From the NCBI GenBank assembly GCA_922989275.2, contig OV277864.1:54993550-55057549 (forward strand): DNA of 64,000 nucleotides, in the 5' to 3' direction. Of this stretch, positions 42,043 to 52,379 are shown one piece after another. Within the stretch, counting starts at the first letter, position 1. Every line of letters begins with the position of its first letter. This DNA is from Gari tellinella. Its lineage: Eukaryota; Mollusca; Bivalvia; Cardiida; Psammobiidae. A program made the position numbers and the translations under genes. The notes under the pieces were generated by a model. It was not told where the DNA came from. It searched no databases and saw only the letters and a program-made list of their open reading frames with translations.

Positions 42043-42294
42043 TTAACCCATAACCCAGTTAATGCTCCTTTTTACCCCTTTAATTTATTCCTCCACTAAA
42101 GAAATAGTTCCAAGATAAAAAGTCATGAGTATGGATCATAAGAAATAATTTCTATATTCTAGCAGATAATAGCTTAAAGCAGGCTGAAAGTAAAGCAGAA
42201 TGTGCCTTAAGGCACATTCTGCTTTACTTTCAACCTGCTTTAAGTAGTAAGCTATCTTCAATACTAGAAAAAGACTATGGGGTAATTGGGTTAA
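42043..42294. mobile_element. Family A MITE
   Basis: TTAACCCATAACCCAGTTAA to ATGGGGTAATTGGGTTAA, core-2 hairpin intact (GTGCCTTAAGGCAC apex). A detached A right end (GGGGTAATGGGTTAA) lies just before, ending at 42022. Confidence 0.85.
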
Positions 42295-42460
42295 CCCAAT
42301 GATAATTTGTTCTAGCAGAAAAAGGGGCCAGACATCAGGGACTAAACTAAAACGGGTTCTAGACATGTACATCTACCAACTGCTTGAAATATCCATTTTT
42401 TCAGGTATACAAAATTGAGTTGTTCATTTAACAAATGTCAATAATTCCCCCAATTCATAC

Positions 42461-42597
42461 ACACTTTCATAGTCATGCAATATAAATCAGTCTGTGATAA
42501 TTGATAGTGGATTACTCCAGCATCCTACATACTCTCATAGTCATGCAATATAAACCCGTCTGTGATAACTGACGGCGGATTACTCCAGCATCCTACC
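42461..42597 (+). repeat. 68-bp tandem duplication
   Basis: CATAGTCATGCAATATAAA begins the matching words at 42468 and 42536. Both units end GGATTACTCCAGCATCCTAC. About six substitutions separate them. Confidence 0.85.
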
Positions 42598-42679
42598 ATA
42601 CTGAAAGACATATGATAATTGGTTGACAAAACCCTCTCAAACAAATACATACTTACATACAGCACTTACAATACGACAT

Positions 42680-42872
42680 CAGGGCTCCAGATAAGGGGAG
42701 TATTTCAAAAACTAAAATCTTTATTTCTGCTTTAAACCCTATAGTGTCACCACTCATTAGAATCGTCTCTTTGAGACGATTCTAATGAGTAGTCACAACA
42801 TAGGATTTGGTTCTGAAATGAGTGAGAAAATATAGGATTAGTTAAATTTACTCCCTCTTATCGAAGGCCCTG
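42680..42872. mobile_element. Family F MITE, target duplication not visible
   Basis: CAGGGCTCCAGATAAGGGGA to TTATCGAAGGCCCTG. Perfect hairpin ACTCATTAGAATCGTCTC. Flanks (CGACAT / ATCATA) do not match. Confidence 0.85.
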
Positions 42873-42879
42873 ATCATAA

Positions 42880-43467
42880 TATTATAACCCTTTTCTCCAT
42901 ATAGCATAAAAGTTCTTCTCTCTGTTTACAGCCCCTGTTCTATACAAAAATCACAGCAGAATTAGTTGTTTACAGCAAATCATTTGTTCTATGCTACAGA
43001 AGCATATCGTTCAATATTTCCAGCCCTTACTATGTGGGAACTGATTATATACATCCTTTGGAACCAGTGAAGACCCAGATCATAAGGCTTCATTAGTAGC
43101 TGTCTTAGATATATGTGGATAAACCCTTTAATGGTTAACAGGTAATTTTTCAAAACGGACAAGTCCTTTTGAAAAATTTACCTAAGTTAGTATGGGAACT
43201 TATTTCCTTATACACTTATTCATGCATGGTATAATGCTGTTAATTAACTCATAAATAATTATAAATTTGTTCAATACTAGTATATGACATAACAAATATA
43301 AATATTAAATTCAGATACATGTATATTGGTACACATCCATCTTTACCTTAGTGTCTGTACAGAAAAGACAGAGCTTAAACAAGGCTTAAAGTTGGGTCAT
43401 AATATGCAATTAGTTTTCATTTCATTTGGATTTTGCTGATAAAATGACTGTTCCTGAACTAGCGTTG
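42880..43467. other. no feature recognised
   Basis: AT-rich spacer. A worn core-1 word (CCAGTGAAGACCCAGATC) lies near 43065. Confidence 0.4.
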
Positions 43468-43717
43468 TTAACCCTTAATTACATAGATACAGATTTTAAC
43501 ACCTTTAATTTATTTTTCCATTGAAGAAAATAGTTCCACTTTATTCAATCATAAATGTGCACTACAAGGAATATTATCTTTATGCTAGCAGATGGAGTTT
43601 AAAACACACTGAAAGAAAATCAAAATGCATCTTAAGGCGCATTCTGATTTTTTTCAACCTGCTTTAATTGGTCACCTGTCTTCAAAACTAAAAGTATGCT
43701 ATGGAGTAATGGGTTAA
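43468..43717. mobile_element. Family A MITE, diverged
   Basis: TTAACCCTTAATTACATAGA to CTATGGAGTAATGGGTTAA, hairpin worn (AAAATGCATCTTAAGGCGC). Confidence 0.8.
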
Positions 43718-44039
43718 ATAATGAAATGGCAATCTTCCCTTTTCTCAACAATAAAATGAATATTTTTCCGGTATTCCCTATTCTAAACAATTTCTATGAA
43801 ACCAACTCTTTGATTCCAAATATGACAAACAAGGTGGGATTTTCATGAGTTTCCTTCAAGCAAAATATCATAAGATTCTGTTAATTCATCTCTAATTACC
43901 CTGCCAACTATAGTTTCCAGGAAAGAGTCACACTTTTCTTAAAGTGTCAATATAAGGAGGAGAAGATTTAAAATAAACATTTTTTTTTAAAAACTTCAAC
44001 ACTGTTCTGACAAAAATCTTTGAAAAACAATTACATTAA

Positions 44040-44390
44040 AACAGGGTGATCACTTAAAGCAGATTGGACTTACACAGAAATTTATCTTAGGTGATTTCTG
44101 ATTTACTTTTAGCCTGCTTTAACTCTTTCCTCCCTGAAACTTCAAATGGACAATCCCAGTTTCCATTTTAGTCTAGTCCATTTCTGACTTTTAAGGGTTG
44201 TTTTTGTCAATGTTTTGGAATTTGACAAACAGTGAAGACCCAGATCAGAGGGCTCCTTAAGGAGCCCTCTGATCTGGGTCTTCACTGTTTGCATAGGACA
44301 AGTGCACTTTTAACATGTATACTGTTTGAAAAGGATGCCTATATGCGGGACTAGGGTTCAAAGGGTTAAGCAGTCATCTGTCTATACATA
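44040..44390 (-). mobile_element. Family A fragment split by family B
   Basis: ATCACTTAAAGCAGATTGGA to ACTTTTAGCCTGCTTTAA, then, after the nested B, AAGCAGTCATCTGTC. The original site GCTTTAAGC is interrupted at its TTAA. Confidence 0.8.
44119..44369. mobile_element. Family B MITE nested at TTAA of a family A arm
   Basis: TTAACTCTTTCCTCCCTGAA to CTAGGGTTCAAAGGGTTAA, TTAA at 44119-44122 and 44366-44369. Full core-1 hairpin. Confidence 0.95.
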
Positions 44391-44671
44391 CTAGTCAAAC
44401 ATTAAAGTCAAACAAAAATGCTTTATGTCCCAGATCAGCACTTTAAAAGCCTTATTGTACTTAGTAGATCTGCTTATAAACTTCAAAACACAAGGTAATG
44501 AGTTAACATACCATTAATAAAATATTGTTCATTTTCCCTTTGTTCTTTGGTTGGTCACCATAATTTCATGGGTGAAAGCGAAACGGCTCTAAGGGCAATT
44601 AACCAATTTAATGCCTGAATATTGAAAAAAACTCTTCTTATCTGACTGCTCCAAGATTTCATTAAGTTTAT

Positions 44672-44933
44672 ACACCATGGACCTGTTTAAAATAAACTAA
44701 TTAAATTTGAAAACAGTGTGGACCCAGATCAGAGGGCTTCTATAGGAGCCCTCTGATCAGGGTCGACACGGTTTTCTAATCTAGACCAGTATTCATTAAA
44801 CTATACAGAATTCAACTACCAGTATTCATTAAACTACCCAGAATTCAAAATGGACTGGTTCATGTTTTGATAATTCAAAAGATCCACAAGGGAACCTAAT
44901 AATCTACAATAGTAACTAAGTGTTGAAAGAGTG
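44672..44933. mobile_element. Family C MITE, worn ends
   Basis: CACCATGGACCTGTTTAAAA at the left, AACTAAGTGTTGAAAGAGT at the right. Core-1 hairpin near 44715-44770. The CCAGTATTCATTAAACTA word is duplicated within the right arm. Confidence 0.75.
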
Positions 44934-44969
44934 CATGTCTACTTCTGTGGATGATAGGCCTCAATGCAC

Positions 44970-45218
44970 TTAACCCAATACTAATTAATAACCCTTTTTA
45001 TGCCTTTAAGTTACTCCTCCATTGAAAAAAATATTTCCAATTTGTACAGACATGGATATATTTCAATAAATATTTTCTATATTCTAGCAGATGGTAGGTT
45101 AAAGCAGGCTGAAAGTCATGCAGAATGCGCCTGACAGCACATTCTGATTGACTTTCAACCTGCTCTAAGTAGTCACCTGACTTAAAAACTAGAAACAGGC
45201 TATGGGGTTTTAGGTTAA
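44970..45218. mobile_element. Family A MITE
   Basis: TTAACCCAATACTAATTAAT to CTATGGGGTTTTAGGTTAA, core-2 hairpin with mismatches. Confidence 0.8.
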
Positions 45219-45359
45219 ATTTTTTTCGCTTACACCCATCAAATCATTTTGAAGTTCAACAGGCCATCAACTAAAATATGTATATAAATTTCACACTTAA
45301 CCCTTTTCTCCATAGCCCAAAGTGCAAAACACCTATATCTATCTATTTCTAAGGCAAGG

Positions 45360-45436
45360 GATGGCGTAAAGCAAGATGAAAGTAAAGCAGAAAGCACCTA
45401 AAGGAGCTTTCTGCTTTACTTTCTCCTAGCTTTAAT
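45360..45436. repeat. Core-2 hairpin with family E-like apex
   Basis: GTAAAGCAAGATGAAAGTAA, apex AGAAAGCACCTAAAGGAGCT, complementary arm. TTAACCCTTTTCTCCATAGC upstream (45299) suggests a family A-type left end joined to an E-type hairpin. Confidence 0.55.
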
Positions 45437-45470
45437 CTGCCACCAGATCAATGGATATTCATTTCTAGTA

Positions 45471-45700
45471 CAGTTCTTTCCCATTAAGTGTATTTAAGCT
45501 AAAACTTATTTCCAATGCAAACAGTTTGGCGCCAGATCAGACACCAGGTAACCTGGCGTCTGATCTGGCGCCAAACATTTTGCCACTCAGATTAAAATAA
45601 ATTGTGAAAGATTTCTAAAAATTGTAATTTTCTACATTTTAGTGCTTTTCATATGAGCTTCGTTTGTGTTTGATAGGAAAGAATAATGTTTTCTCCACTG
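45471..45700. mobile_element. Family D MITE downstream of the furin-like gene
   Basis: Left TIR shortened (CAGTTCTTTCCCATTAAG), right GAATAATGTTTTCTCCACTG before TA. Hairpin GGCGCCAGATCAGACACCAG and complement. It lies 170 bp beyond the stop codon of the minus-strand gene, possibly in its 3' UTR. Confidence 0.8.
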
Positions 45701-45869
45701 TACAAATGTAACGGAGTATCGGTAGGTTGTGGCACCCGAGTTTATATGATAAAAAGGGCTAACAGGTAAAATTACATCTGCAAACCATGTAAAAACAAAA
45801 TCACACTTATACATTCCTGCACTCAGTAACACACGCTCACAAACACTCAGATATCCCAGGGGGTTGTCC

Positions 45870-46075
45870 TCAGCTAACTTCTAAGTCATCTTGTCGCAGT
45901 TTGCCATAACTATAGCTCCCATATTCAGTCTTCTTTCGATAACACAGATACACAGTTATTGCTATAAATGCCAGTATACCGACTATAACGACTAAGAGTA
46001 GCGCTATCACAACGTCTGTTATAGAAAACACTTCGTGTTCCTTCTCCTCTATCACTGACGGTACAGCGCATTTAC
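45870..46075 (-). CDS. Terminal exon: membrane anchor and short tail of furin-like-repeat protein
   Basis: The acceptor TTGTTTCAG ends at 46076. The exon completes a Gly codon and encodes GKCAVPSVIEEKEHE, a hydrophobic segment (about residues 318-342 of the 366 encoded here: IALLLVVIVGILAFIAITVY) and a cytoplasmic tail starting YRKKTEYGSYSYGK and ending DLEVS. The Arg-Lys-Lys after the hydrophobic stretch marks the inner side, so this is a type I membrane protein. The acidic, tyrosine-containing tail could hold sorting signals (inference). The stop codon is at 45870-45872. Upstream neighbours are the other seven exons on this strand. Confidence 0.85.
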
Positions 46076-46115
46076 CTGAAACAACAAGACATAACAGTCA
46101 ACACACACCAAATAA

Positions 46116-46309
46116 CAGGGCTCCAGATACAAGGGAGTAAACCAAACAAATCCAACATTTTCTCACTACAGTCTGCATTAAACCCTATGGTGTGACTACT
46201 CATTAGAATCGTCTCTTCGAGACGATTCTAATGAGTAGTCACACCATAGGGTTTGATGCAGAAATAAAGATTTTAGTTTTTTGAAATACTCCCCTTATTT
46301 GCAGCGCTG
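46116..46309. mobile_element. Family F MITE in the last intron
   Basis: CAGGGCTCCAGATACAAGGG at the left, TATTTGCAGCGCTG at the right, hairpin ACTCATTAGAATCGTCTC(TTCG). Lies about 38 nt upstream of the acceptor of the terminal exon. Target duplication not visible. Confidence 0.85.
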
Positions 46310-46369
46310 CAGTCAAGATCTAAACAATTTGAAAATACATAGCCACTCTGGTTAAGGCAGTGAAAGGGT

Positions 46370-46630
46370 TAACTCATTACTCCATAAATAAATGCACGTA
46401 TTTTGACACATTGAATGTATCCTTTCACTGAAGAAAGTAGTTCCACTTTATACAGTCATGTGTACATGCATGTACCATAAGAAATGTTTTCTTTATCCTA
46501 GTAGATAGTAACTTAAAGCAGGCTAAAAGTAAAGCAGAATGCACCTTAAGGTAGATTCTGCTTTACTTTCAACCTGCTTTAAATGCTCACATATCTTCTG
46601 AACCAAAACCATGCTATGGGTAATGGGTAA
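46370..46630. mobile_element. Family A MITE
   Basis: TTAACTCATTACTCCATAAA to GCTATGGGTAATGGGTAA, core-2 hairpin with CACCTTAAGGTAG apex. Confidence 0.8.
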
Positions 46631-47077
46631 ATGAATAAGGTAAGCTATCTTGATTGAAACTTTCAACAAATTCAGGTTTCTAAGAGACAAAAACCTAATG
46701 AAGATGCATGATTAAATCCTACTATACTGTTTACAAATTCACTGCATTGATTTAAAAAGAATAGTCTGTAGTTTTCATGGAAGATTTGATAGTGATCAAC
46801 CATTTAACAGCTTTGAAAATGGAACATCTTTGAAACAATTCCTTGTTAATTGCTCAAAGTTAACTGAGAGGTTTTTGACACAAAACACAAGTTTAGGCAG
46901 TTAGAATAGCACACTTTTAATACTTTTGCTAAGGGGGTCTAAAAATAAAACAACTAGATTCAACCCGGGTACCATAGTTAAACTTGGCTAAATAAACAAC
47001 TTGACAATAAATGGTAGGTGTTAAGCCAAGGTTTCCATCAACAATGGTAGGGTACTAATTTGTGTGGTTGGGTCTAA
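46631..47077. other. no feature recognised
   Basis: Intronic AT-rich sequence of the minus-strand gene. Confidence 0.4.
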
Positions 47078-47334
47078 GGCTTTACTCCATACATGAAGCT
47101 CGTTTCTAAGTTTTGAAGACATGTGAAAATTTAAAGCAGGTTAAAAGTAAAACAGAATGTGCATTAAGGCACATTCTGCTTTACTTGTAGCCTGCTTTAA
47201 GCTACCATCTGCTAGTGTAAAGGAACTCTTTCTTGCGTTACATATTTTGTTACTGTATAAAATGAAGCAATTTTCTTCAATGGAGGAATTCATATTAATT
47301 AAATGTGTGAAAAAGCATGGAGTAAAGGGCTAAA
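47078..47334 (-). mobile_element. Family A MITE, reverse orientation
   Basis: CTTTACTCCATACATGAAGC to GCATGGAGTAAAGGGC, core-2 hairpin GTGCATTAAGGCAC. CTACCATCTGCTAGTG follows the hairpin as in other reversed copies. Confidence 0.75.
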
Positions 47335-47578
47335 AATAATTGTTGTAAAGGGCTAATACAGCTTTAATTGTAAATTGCTTTTCATAAATAATGGAATTAC
47401 ATATTTTCAAAGATACATGTTACAGGTACATATATTCAGGGTTTTCACCAACCATCTCCAGGTTAACTAATATAGGATTTTCTATGAAGATACAATTTTA
47501 TCATACCATATAAATCAACTCCGTAGAAGCATATAGACAGGAATTTGAAATATCAAGCAAGGAAAATATCTAACACTT

Positions 47579-47800
47579 ATTTCTTTCCCATTTAAAATGC
47601 AAACTACCGTAAAGGCAAATGCATCAAAATAAATCATAGATAAGGACACCTTTTCGACAATTTTGACTCTTCATGTTAATCTGAGTGGCAAACAGTTTTG
47701 AGCCTGATCAGACGCTGGGTTACCCAGCGTCTGATCTGGCTCCAAACTGGTTGCAAAGGAAATAATATTTTTAGCGTAAATGGGTTTATTTGTGCAAATT
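47579..47800. mobile_element. Family D MITE, terminal repeats truncated
   Basis: TTCTTTCCCATTTAAAATGC at the left, TAGCGTAAATGGGTTTATTT at the right. Hairpin CTGATCAGACGCTGGGTTAC and complement nearly perfect. Confidence 0.75.
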
Positions 47801-47810
47801 GAGTTTTATG

Positions 47811-48150
47811 CCCAGTCAGCCCTGATTGGACAAGTCTAGTTTCCAATTCAGTCTGTTCTACTTGACTACAGTAAAACCCCTCTATTACGCACTAAAACAA
47901 ATGCTAATTGATTGTATAAAAACAGGTGTCAGCTTAAAGCTAGATGGCAATGAAACAGAAAGCTCCTAAAGGAGCACCCAATAATTTACAATATTTAGTG
48001 GTCGTAATAGAGGGGTTTAACTGTATTTAGATTTCATAAGTACCGTAGTATATTGTAAACAGTGCAGACCAAGATCTGAGAGCTCCTATAGGAGCTCTCT
48101 GATCTGGGTAAAAAATGTTTGCATATGTCACAAACGTACTTAATAGGAGC
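47811..48150. mobile_element. Family B-like element split by family E
   Basis: GATTGGACAAGTCTAGTTTC on the left and a core-1 hairpin (AGATCTGAGAGCTCCTATAG) on the right are separated by a complete E insertion. B termini are lost. Confidence 0.6.
47869..48023. mobile_element. Family E MITE nested in family B
   Basis: CAGTAAAACCCCTCTATTAC to GTAATAGAGGGGTTTAACTG with TA on both sides. The right hairpin arm is deleted after AGAAAGCTCCTAAAGGAGC. Confidence 0.85.
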
Positions 48151-48156
48151 TATTGC

Positions 48157-48395
48157 TTAACCCATTACTCCATAGATACAAATTTTACGCCTTTTAATTT
48201 ATTGCTCCATTGAAGTAGCTCCACTTTATACGGTCATGAATATGTACATGTACTATGATTATTATTTTTACTTTATCTAAGCAGATGGTAGCTTTAAGCA
48301 AGCTAAAAGTACCCAAGGCTCATTCTCCTTTTTTTCATTGCCTTTTTTTTAACCTACTTCAAGTGAAGCTAGAAACAGTCTATGGGGTACGGGCG
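48157..48395. mobile_element. Family A MITE, diverged
   Basis: TTAACCCATTACTCCATAGA to GTCTATGGGGTACGGGC, worn hairpin. Confidence 0.7.
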
Positions 48396-48416
48396 TGTAC
48401 ACCATTGTGACACTCA

Positions 48417-48667
48417 CAGTATAACCTGGCTTATCGGACACCTGGTTAATCCAGAAACCTGCTTTATTTTACAATGCTTTTTGGACCCAAATGTTGAATG
48501 ACATACATTCAAACAGATTTAAGTCAAGCTAACCCGTATTTCTTTTGATGAATTTGTATATCTGAAGCTTACTGCAAAGGAAGATGCCCGTATTTCAAAG
48601 TTAAACTGAGAAGAGTACAGGTATGTTCCACTTTAAAAGCTAGTACGAAATATCAAATTTCAGCTGT
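48417..48667. mobile_element. pogo-like element (family T type)
   Basis: CAGTATAACCTGGCTTATCG at the left, GTATTTCAAAGTTAAACTG inside (shared with the T elements) and ATCAAATTTCAGCTG before TA at the right. The ends are diverged. Confidence 0.5.
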
Positions 48668-48933
48668 ATTTATCTTAACCTGCTTTATCCATCATCATCA
48701 ATTGGTACCAAAAGATGTCAGAGAATGCAGGTTTTAAGAAAGATAAAAAAAAAAGTGAAAAATTTAATTTTTATCATATAATCCTTTGATATTGAATTTA
48801 ATTTTTGCCCTTCTCTTCTCATAGCAGACCAAACCGTCATTACTTTTAAATTTTGACGGTCTATTGAACCAATCAAAGTAAGATTTGAAACTTTTAAAAG
48901 CAATGGGAGATAACTGTTGCAAGAAAGTATTAC

Positions 48934-49105
48934 CCTCTTCTATACACTGGCAGCAGTTCTCTCCCTTTGTGCTAGACTGGCTGCTGCAGCATGGTACACA
49001 TTTTCTCATTGTACTACTGTAGCCATACGGTGAATAGCAGGAGAAGCAGTCCATCATACTAGGACCCAGGCACATCTTACAAGACTTGTTACACGTCTGA
49101 CATTT
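48934..49105 (-). CDS. Exon: furin-like cysteine-rich repeats
   Basis: The acceptor TTTCTTTTTCAG ends at 49106, the donor GAGG/GTAATA begins at 48933. It encodes KCQTCNKSCKMCLGPSMMDC, then CFSCYSPYGYSS, then a distinctive KCVPCCSS...GENCCQCIEEG segment. The CC...CCxC pattern just before the membrane anchor resembles the end of the cysteine-rich region of insect Fur2-like convertases (from memory). Starts in phase 0 and ends with one base of a Gly codon, which matches the next exon. Reading beyond the donor gives incidental sequence. Confidence 0.85.
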
Positions 49106-49149
49106 CTGAAAAAGAAATCAGTTTTGTATTGGACAAGAACTGTGAGTTC

Positions 49150-49596
49150 TTCACTGCAACTCTTTCAACACTAAGTAACTATGGTGGGTTATTAGGTTCC
49201 CATGTGGAATTTTTAGTTACGAAACCATGAGGCAGTCTGCTTGGAATTCTGGGTAGTTTTATAAATACTGCTCTCAGATAGCAAACAGTGTAGACCCTGA
49301 TCAGAGGGCCCTCTACGGCATCTAATCTGGCATTCATATTTTCTCCAGGTTAAATAGCTTCACCCTAAGCACGCAAACAACAAACATTTAAAGCAGACAA
49401 CATATAACGAACACTGTTCTTCCTGTTATAAAACCAATGTTGTAAACATGTTCTATGTCACATGCCCAGACTGGGCCTTGACTTATCTGAATAAACTTGA
49501 AACTTGAAACTTACAGGAGCCCTCTGATCTGGGTCTACACTGTTTGCAAATGTAATGAGAATATCTTAAACAGATCCATGGTGTTGAAAGAGTTAA
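49150..49596. mobile_element. Family C MITE with a foreign insertion in its hairpin
   Basis: CAACTCTTTCAACACTAAG to GGTGTTGAAAGAGTTAA. The core-1 hairpin arms (CTGATCAGAGGG and CAGGAGCCCTCTGATC) are separated by about 200 bp of unrelated sequence. Confidence 0.8.
49311..49513 (+). mobile_element. SINE-like insertion inside a family C hairpin
   Basis: About 203 bp, ends GACTTATCTGAATAAACTTG then AAACTTGAAACTTA, a short tandem tail typical of SINEs or LINE 3' ends. No A/B box was recognised, so the class is uncertain. Confidence 0.55.
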
Positions 49597-49998
49597 CTCA
49601 TGTGCCTAGCATTCCAAAAATGGAACTTAGGTAAACAGTGCAGACTAAGATCAGACATAGTATGAAACAGCATATGATCTGAGTCTGCACTATTTGTTAT
49701 TTACACATTCTACAGACATTCTAAGTACAAATGAGCATAATTCATAAAACATTTGTGACAGAGTTATATGAGTTGTGTGTCATTTCATGTGGTTGGTGAA
49801 ATGGAAAAACAATGTTAATTTCAAATCCTATCCTATCTGAATTAACAAAAGTAAACATTGACAGTATCTACAGTAAAATATTTATGAACATATATCATAC
49901 TTATCATTACATTTGCAATAAAATAAGGAAAATAAATCTATCAAAAAAGTGCAGACACAAACATGTATCAAACATATCTCAGAAAACACTACATACAC

Positions 49999-50162
49999 AT
50001 TACCAGTTGACAGTGCGATACAGAGTGATGTATTTAGCTCGAGACGTTTTTGGCGGAAATAGCCGATCTGACGAGCGCCTTGGCGCGAGTCTGATCGGTT
50101 GTTTCCGCCAAAAACGTCGAGAGCTAAATGCAACACTCTGTTGCTCACTGCCAACTGGTAAT
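49999..50162. repeat. Palindromic element I
   Basis: ATTACCAGTTGACAGTG at the left answers CACTGCCAACTGGTAAT at the right. Further in are CTCGAGACGTTTTTGGCGGA and its near-complement, with apex GCGCCTTGGCGC. Three overlapping ORFs on both strands are a consequence of the symmetry, not genes. Confidence 0.85.
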
Positions 50163-50254
50163 GTGTTTATTATATGCCTTGAATACAAACCAGAAACAAC
50201 TAAATAGTTGTTTAAATCATTTTACTTCCAAAATTTATTAGTTATTTGAAGCAG

Positions 50255-50405
50255 AACGAGAAGTTTTGTATGCCACAAAGAATAACGCGGCACTCGTTCA
50301 TGTACGTAAATGACGTCACGTCAAATCGAAAGCGAGGTCAGAGTAAAATACAAAGTGGCTGATACAGACTCTTGTATTTTACTCTGCAAATACACGCGGA
50401 AACGC
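50255..50405. repeat. Short inverted repeat with GACGTCA site
   Basis: CAGAGTAAAATACAA and TTGTATTTTACTCTG face each other at about 50339-50387. GCGGCACTCGTTC and GCGGAAACGCTCG flank them. AATGACGTCACGTC at about 50310 is a CRE-like word; its function is unknown. Confidence 0.55.
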
Positions 50406-50566
50406 TCGATATCACTTGAAGGCATATAATAAAGACCCTGATCAGACAGTTCTGTCAGGACCCCTCTGATCTCAGTCAACACTGTTTGCAAAGGATGGAT
50501 AAATCCTGGCTAGGCACTAAGAGGGTTTAGGGTTTATTGACATGCAGTTGTAGTTGATAATTTGTA

Positions 50567-50808
50567 TTAACCTATTGTCCCACAGTGTGTTTCTAGTTTG
50601 GAAGAGATGTGACCACTTAAAGCAGGTTGAAAGTAAAGCAGAATGCGCCTTAGGCGCATTCTGCTTTACTTTCAGCCTTCTTTAAGCTATTATCTGCTAG
50701 AATATAGAAAATATTTCTTATGGTTTATATAAAATGGTTCTATTTTCTTCAATAAAGGAATTAATTATAGGCGTAAAAAGGCGTATTTATGGGGAAATGG
50801 ATTCAACC
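50567..50808 (-). mobile_element. Family A MITE, reverse orientation
   Basis: TTAACCTATTGTCCCACAGT to TTATGGGGAAATGGATTCAA, core-2 hairpin GCGCCTTAGGCGC. Confidence 0.8.
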
Positions 50809-50956
50809 CACTGCTCCCTCACTGGTCATACTTGTACCCCGACCAGTTTGCTCTTATATTTTTATTCTGCTGAATGTGGAAGTACTATAGGATTGGCCAA
50901 ATACATTGCAAATGTATATGGTCAAGTGATAACTTGTTTTCAAAGCTAGAGACCTG

Positions 50957-51214
50957 TTAACCCATTACCCCATAAATACGCCTTTTTACAATTTATTCCA
51001 CCACTTAAGAAAATAGTTCCAATTTTTACAGTAATAAATATATATCACAAGAAATATTTTCAATATTCAAGCAGATGGTAGCTATAAGCAGGTTGAAAGT
51101 AAAGCAGAATGTGCCTTAAGGCACATTCTGCTTTACTTTCAACCTGCTTTAAGTAGTCACCTATCTTCAATACTAGATATAGGCTATCAGGTAAAGTAAA
51201 TGGGTAAATGTTAA
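50957..51214. mobile_element. Family A MITE close to a splice donor
   Basis: TTAACCCATTACCCCATAAA to GGGTAAATGTTAA, full core-2 hairpin with GTGCCTTAAGGCAC apex. Its outer edge lies about 15-22 nt inside the intron that begins at 51229. Confidence 0.85.
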
Positions 51215-51229
51215 AACTATCTGCCTCAC

Positions 51230-51327
51230 CTTGTCATTCCACTCAAAGTAGTGTCCCTGTGGACAGTTAGACTCTTGTATACACACACCCTTGGAGAACT
51301 TAAAGCCCTTCGGACACACAGTACACT
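51230..51327 (-). CDS. Exon: furin-like cysteine-rich repeat
   Basis: The acceptor TTTTTACAG ends at 51328; donor AAG/GTGAGG at 51229. After completing a Glu codon it encodes CTVCPKGFKFSKGVCIQESN then CPQGHYFEWNDK, ending in phase 0. The C-x2-C-P-x-G-[YF] spacing is typical of furin-like repeats. Joins cleanly to the exons at 52159-52268 and 48934-49105. Confidence 0.85.
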
Positions 51328-51331
51328 CTGT

Positions 51332-51354
51332 AAAAACAACAACAACAACAACAA
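51332..51354. repeat. (AAC)n microsatellite
   Basis: Seven AAC triplets immediately upstream (on the minus strand) of the exon acceptor, giving a TTG-rich stretch before the pyrimidine tract. Confidence 0.9.
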
Positions 51355-51912
51355 CTCACACATTGTCAAATGTTGTAAATAATCCATTTGTTAAACCGGT
51401 GTATCTATTCACCCAAATCCACCCAAATCTAGGGTTCTATCATATAAACAGGCACCAACTACACTATATAGGTCATTATATATTATATTTTTCATTATCT
51501 GAATGTCAATCAGATACATTGAAGTAATAATTATGCCATTTTAACCTACTATAGGTTGTATAATTTATGAAATGCTCACCCAAGTTTTCAAAGCTAGAGA
51601 CCTGTTAAAGTCTCATCCTGCTATAAGCAAACACCTGTTTTAAGATTGCTAGTTTGAAATATTGGACTAAATCTGTGTTTTTAATATCTTTTGTATTTTC
51701 TTCCAGGCAAAAATCAGTTTTAACAAAATATCAACACTTCTGTCACCAAACCAAATTGCTTGAAAAGGTCAATTAACCAATCAGTCACACCTTTTAAACA
51801 CACCGGTTGGCCCAGCCACCGAATTAGACAAGAGTTCTCCTAGTGATATTGAGTATTTTATTGCCTTTTCTGTTTCAAAACCATTATTGTTAAATATACG
51901 ATTAGCTTTTTT

Positions 51913-52147
51913 TTAACTCTTTGCATGTTAGTATCAGATACCACAGTGCCACAGTGATTACCTTTGCAAACAGTTAGGATCCTGATGAGATGCTGTGTAA
52001 CGTGGCATCTCATCAGGATCCAATATATTTGACTCTGTGGTCCTGTTTTTGAAAAAGAAATTTTGAAAATTCTATTTTAAGAACAGTATCAGACAACAAT
52101 TATTGCAGACAGAAACATTACAAGCCATCAAAAGAGAGGAATTTTAA
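51913..52147. mobile_element. Family G MITE next to a splice donor
   Basis: TTAACTCTTTGCATG at the left, hairpin GGATCCTGATGAGATGCTGT with complement, GAGGAATTTTAA at the right. Its right TTAA lies 11 nt into the intron that starts at 52158. Confidence 0.65.
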
Positions 52148-52158
52148 CTTCTACCTAC

Positions 52159-52268
52159 CATTCCCACATTGTTGGCACTGTTGGAACACAAATTTTGAGC
52201 TGAGGTTTACATGAAAAGGGAGGTAACCATTATCGCAGCTTGACACACAAAAACCATTCTGTAGATAT
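52159..52268 (-). CDS. Exon: furin-like cysteine-rich segment
   Basis: The acceptor TTATTTCAG ends at 52269; donor G/GTAGGT at 52158. Encodes, after an Ile completed across the junction, YLQNGFCVSSCDNGYLPFHV, then NLSSKFVFQQCQQCGN. NLS is a possible N-glycosylation site. The C-x3-C-x6-[FY] pattern is furin-repeat-like. Phases match both neighbours. Confidence 0.8.
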
Positions 52269-52379
52269 CTGAAATAAACAAAACCAGTTGCCATAAAAAT
52301 TCTAAAGTTTTGGACACCCTGTATTAAAGTCGTAATTATCTAAAAGTTTGAACAAATTGCTTTTATCACACAGTAACTG

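Noticed and set aside
49812..50207. 131-codon ORF with antisense ORFs
   Set aside because: It crosses palindromic element I; symmetry opens frames on both strands.
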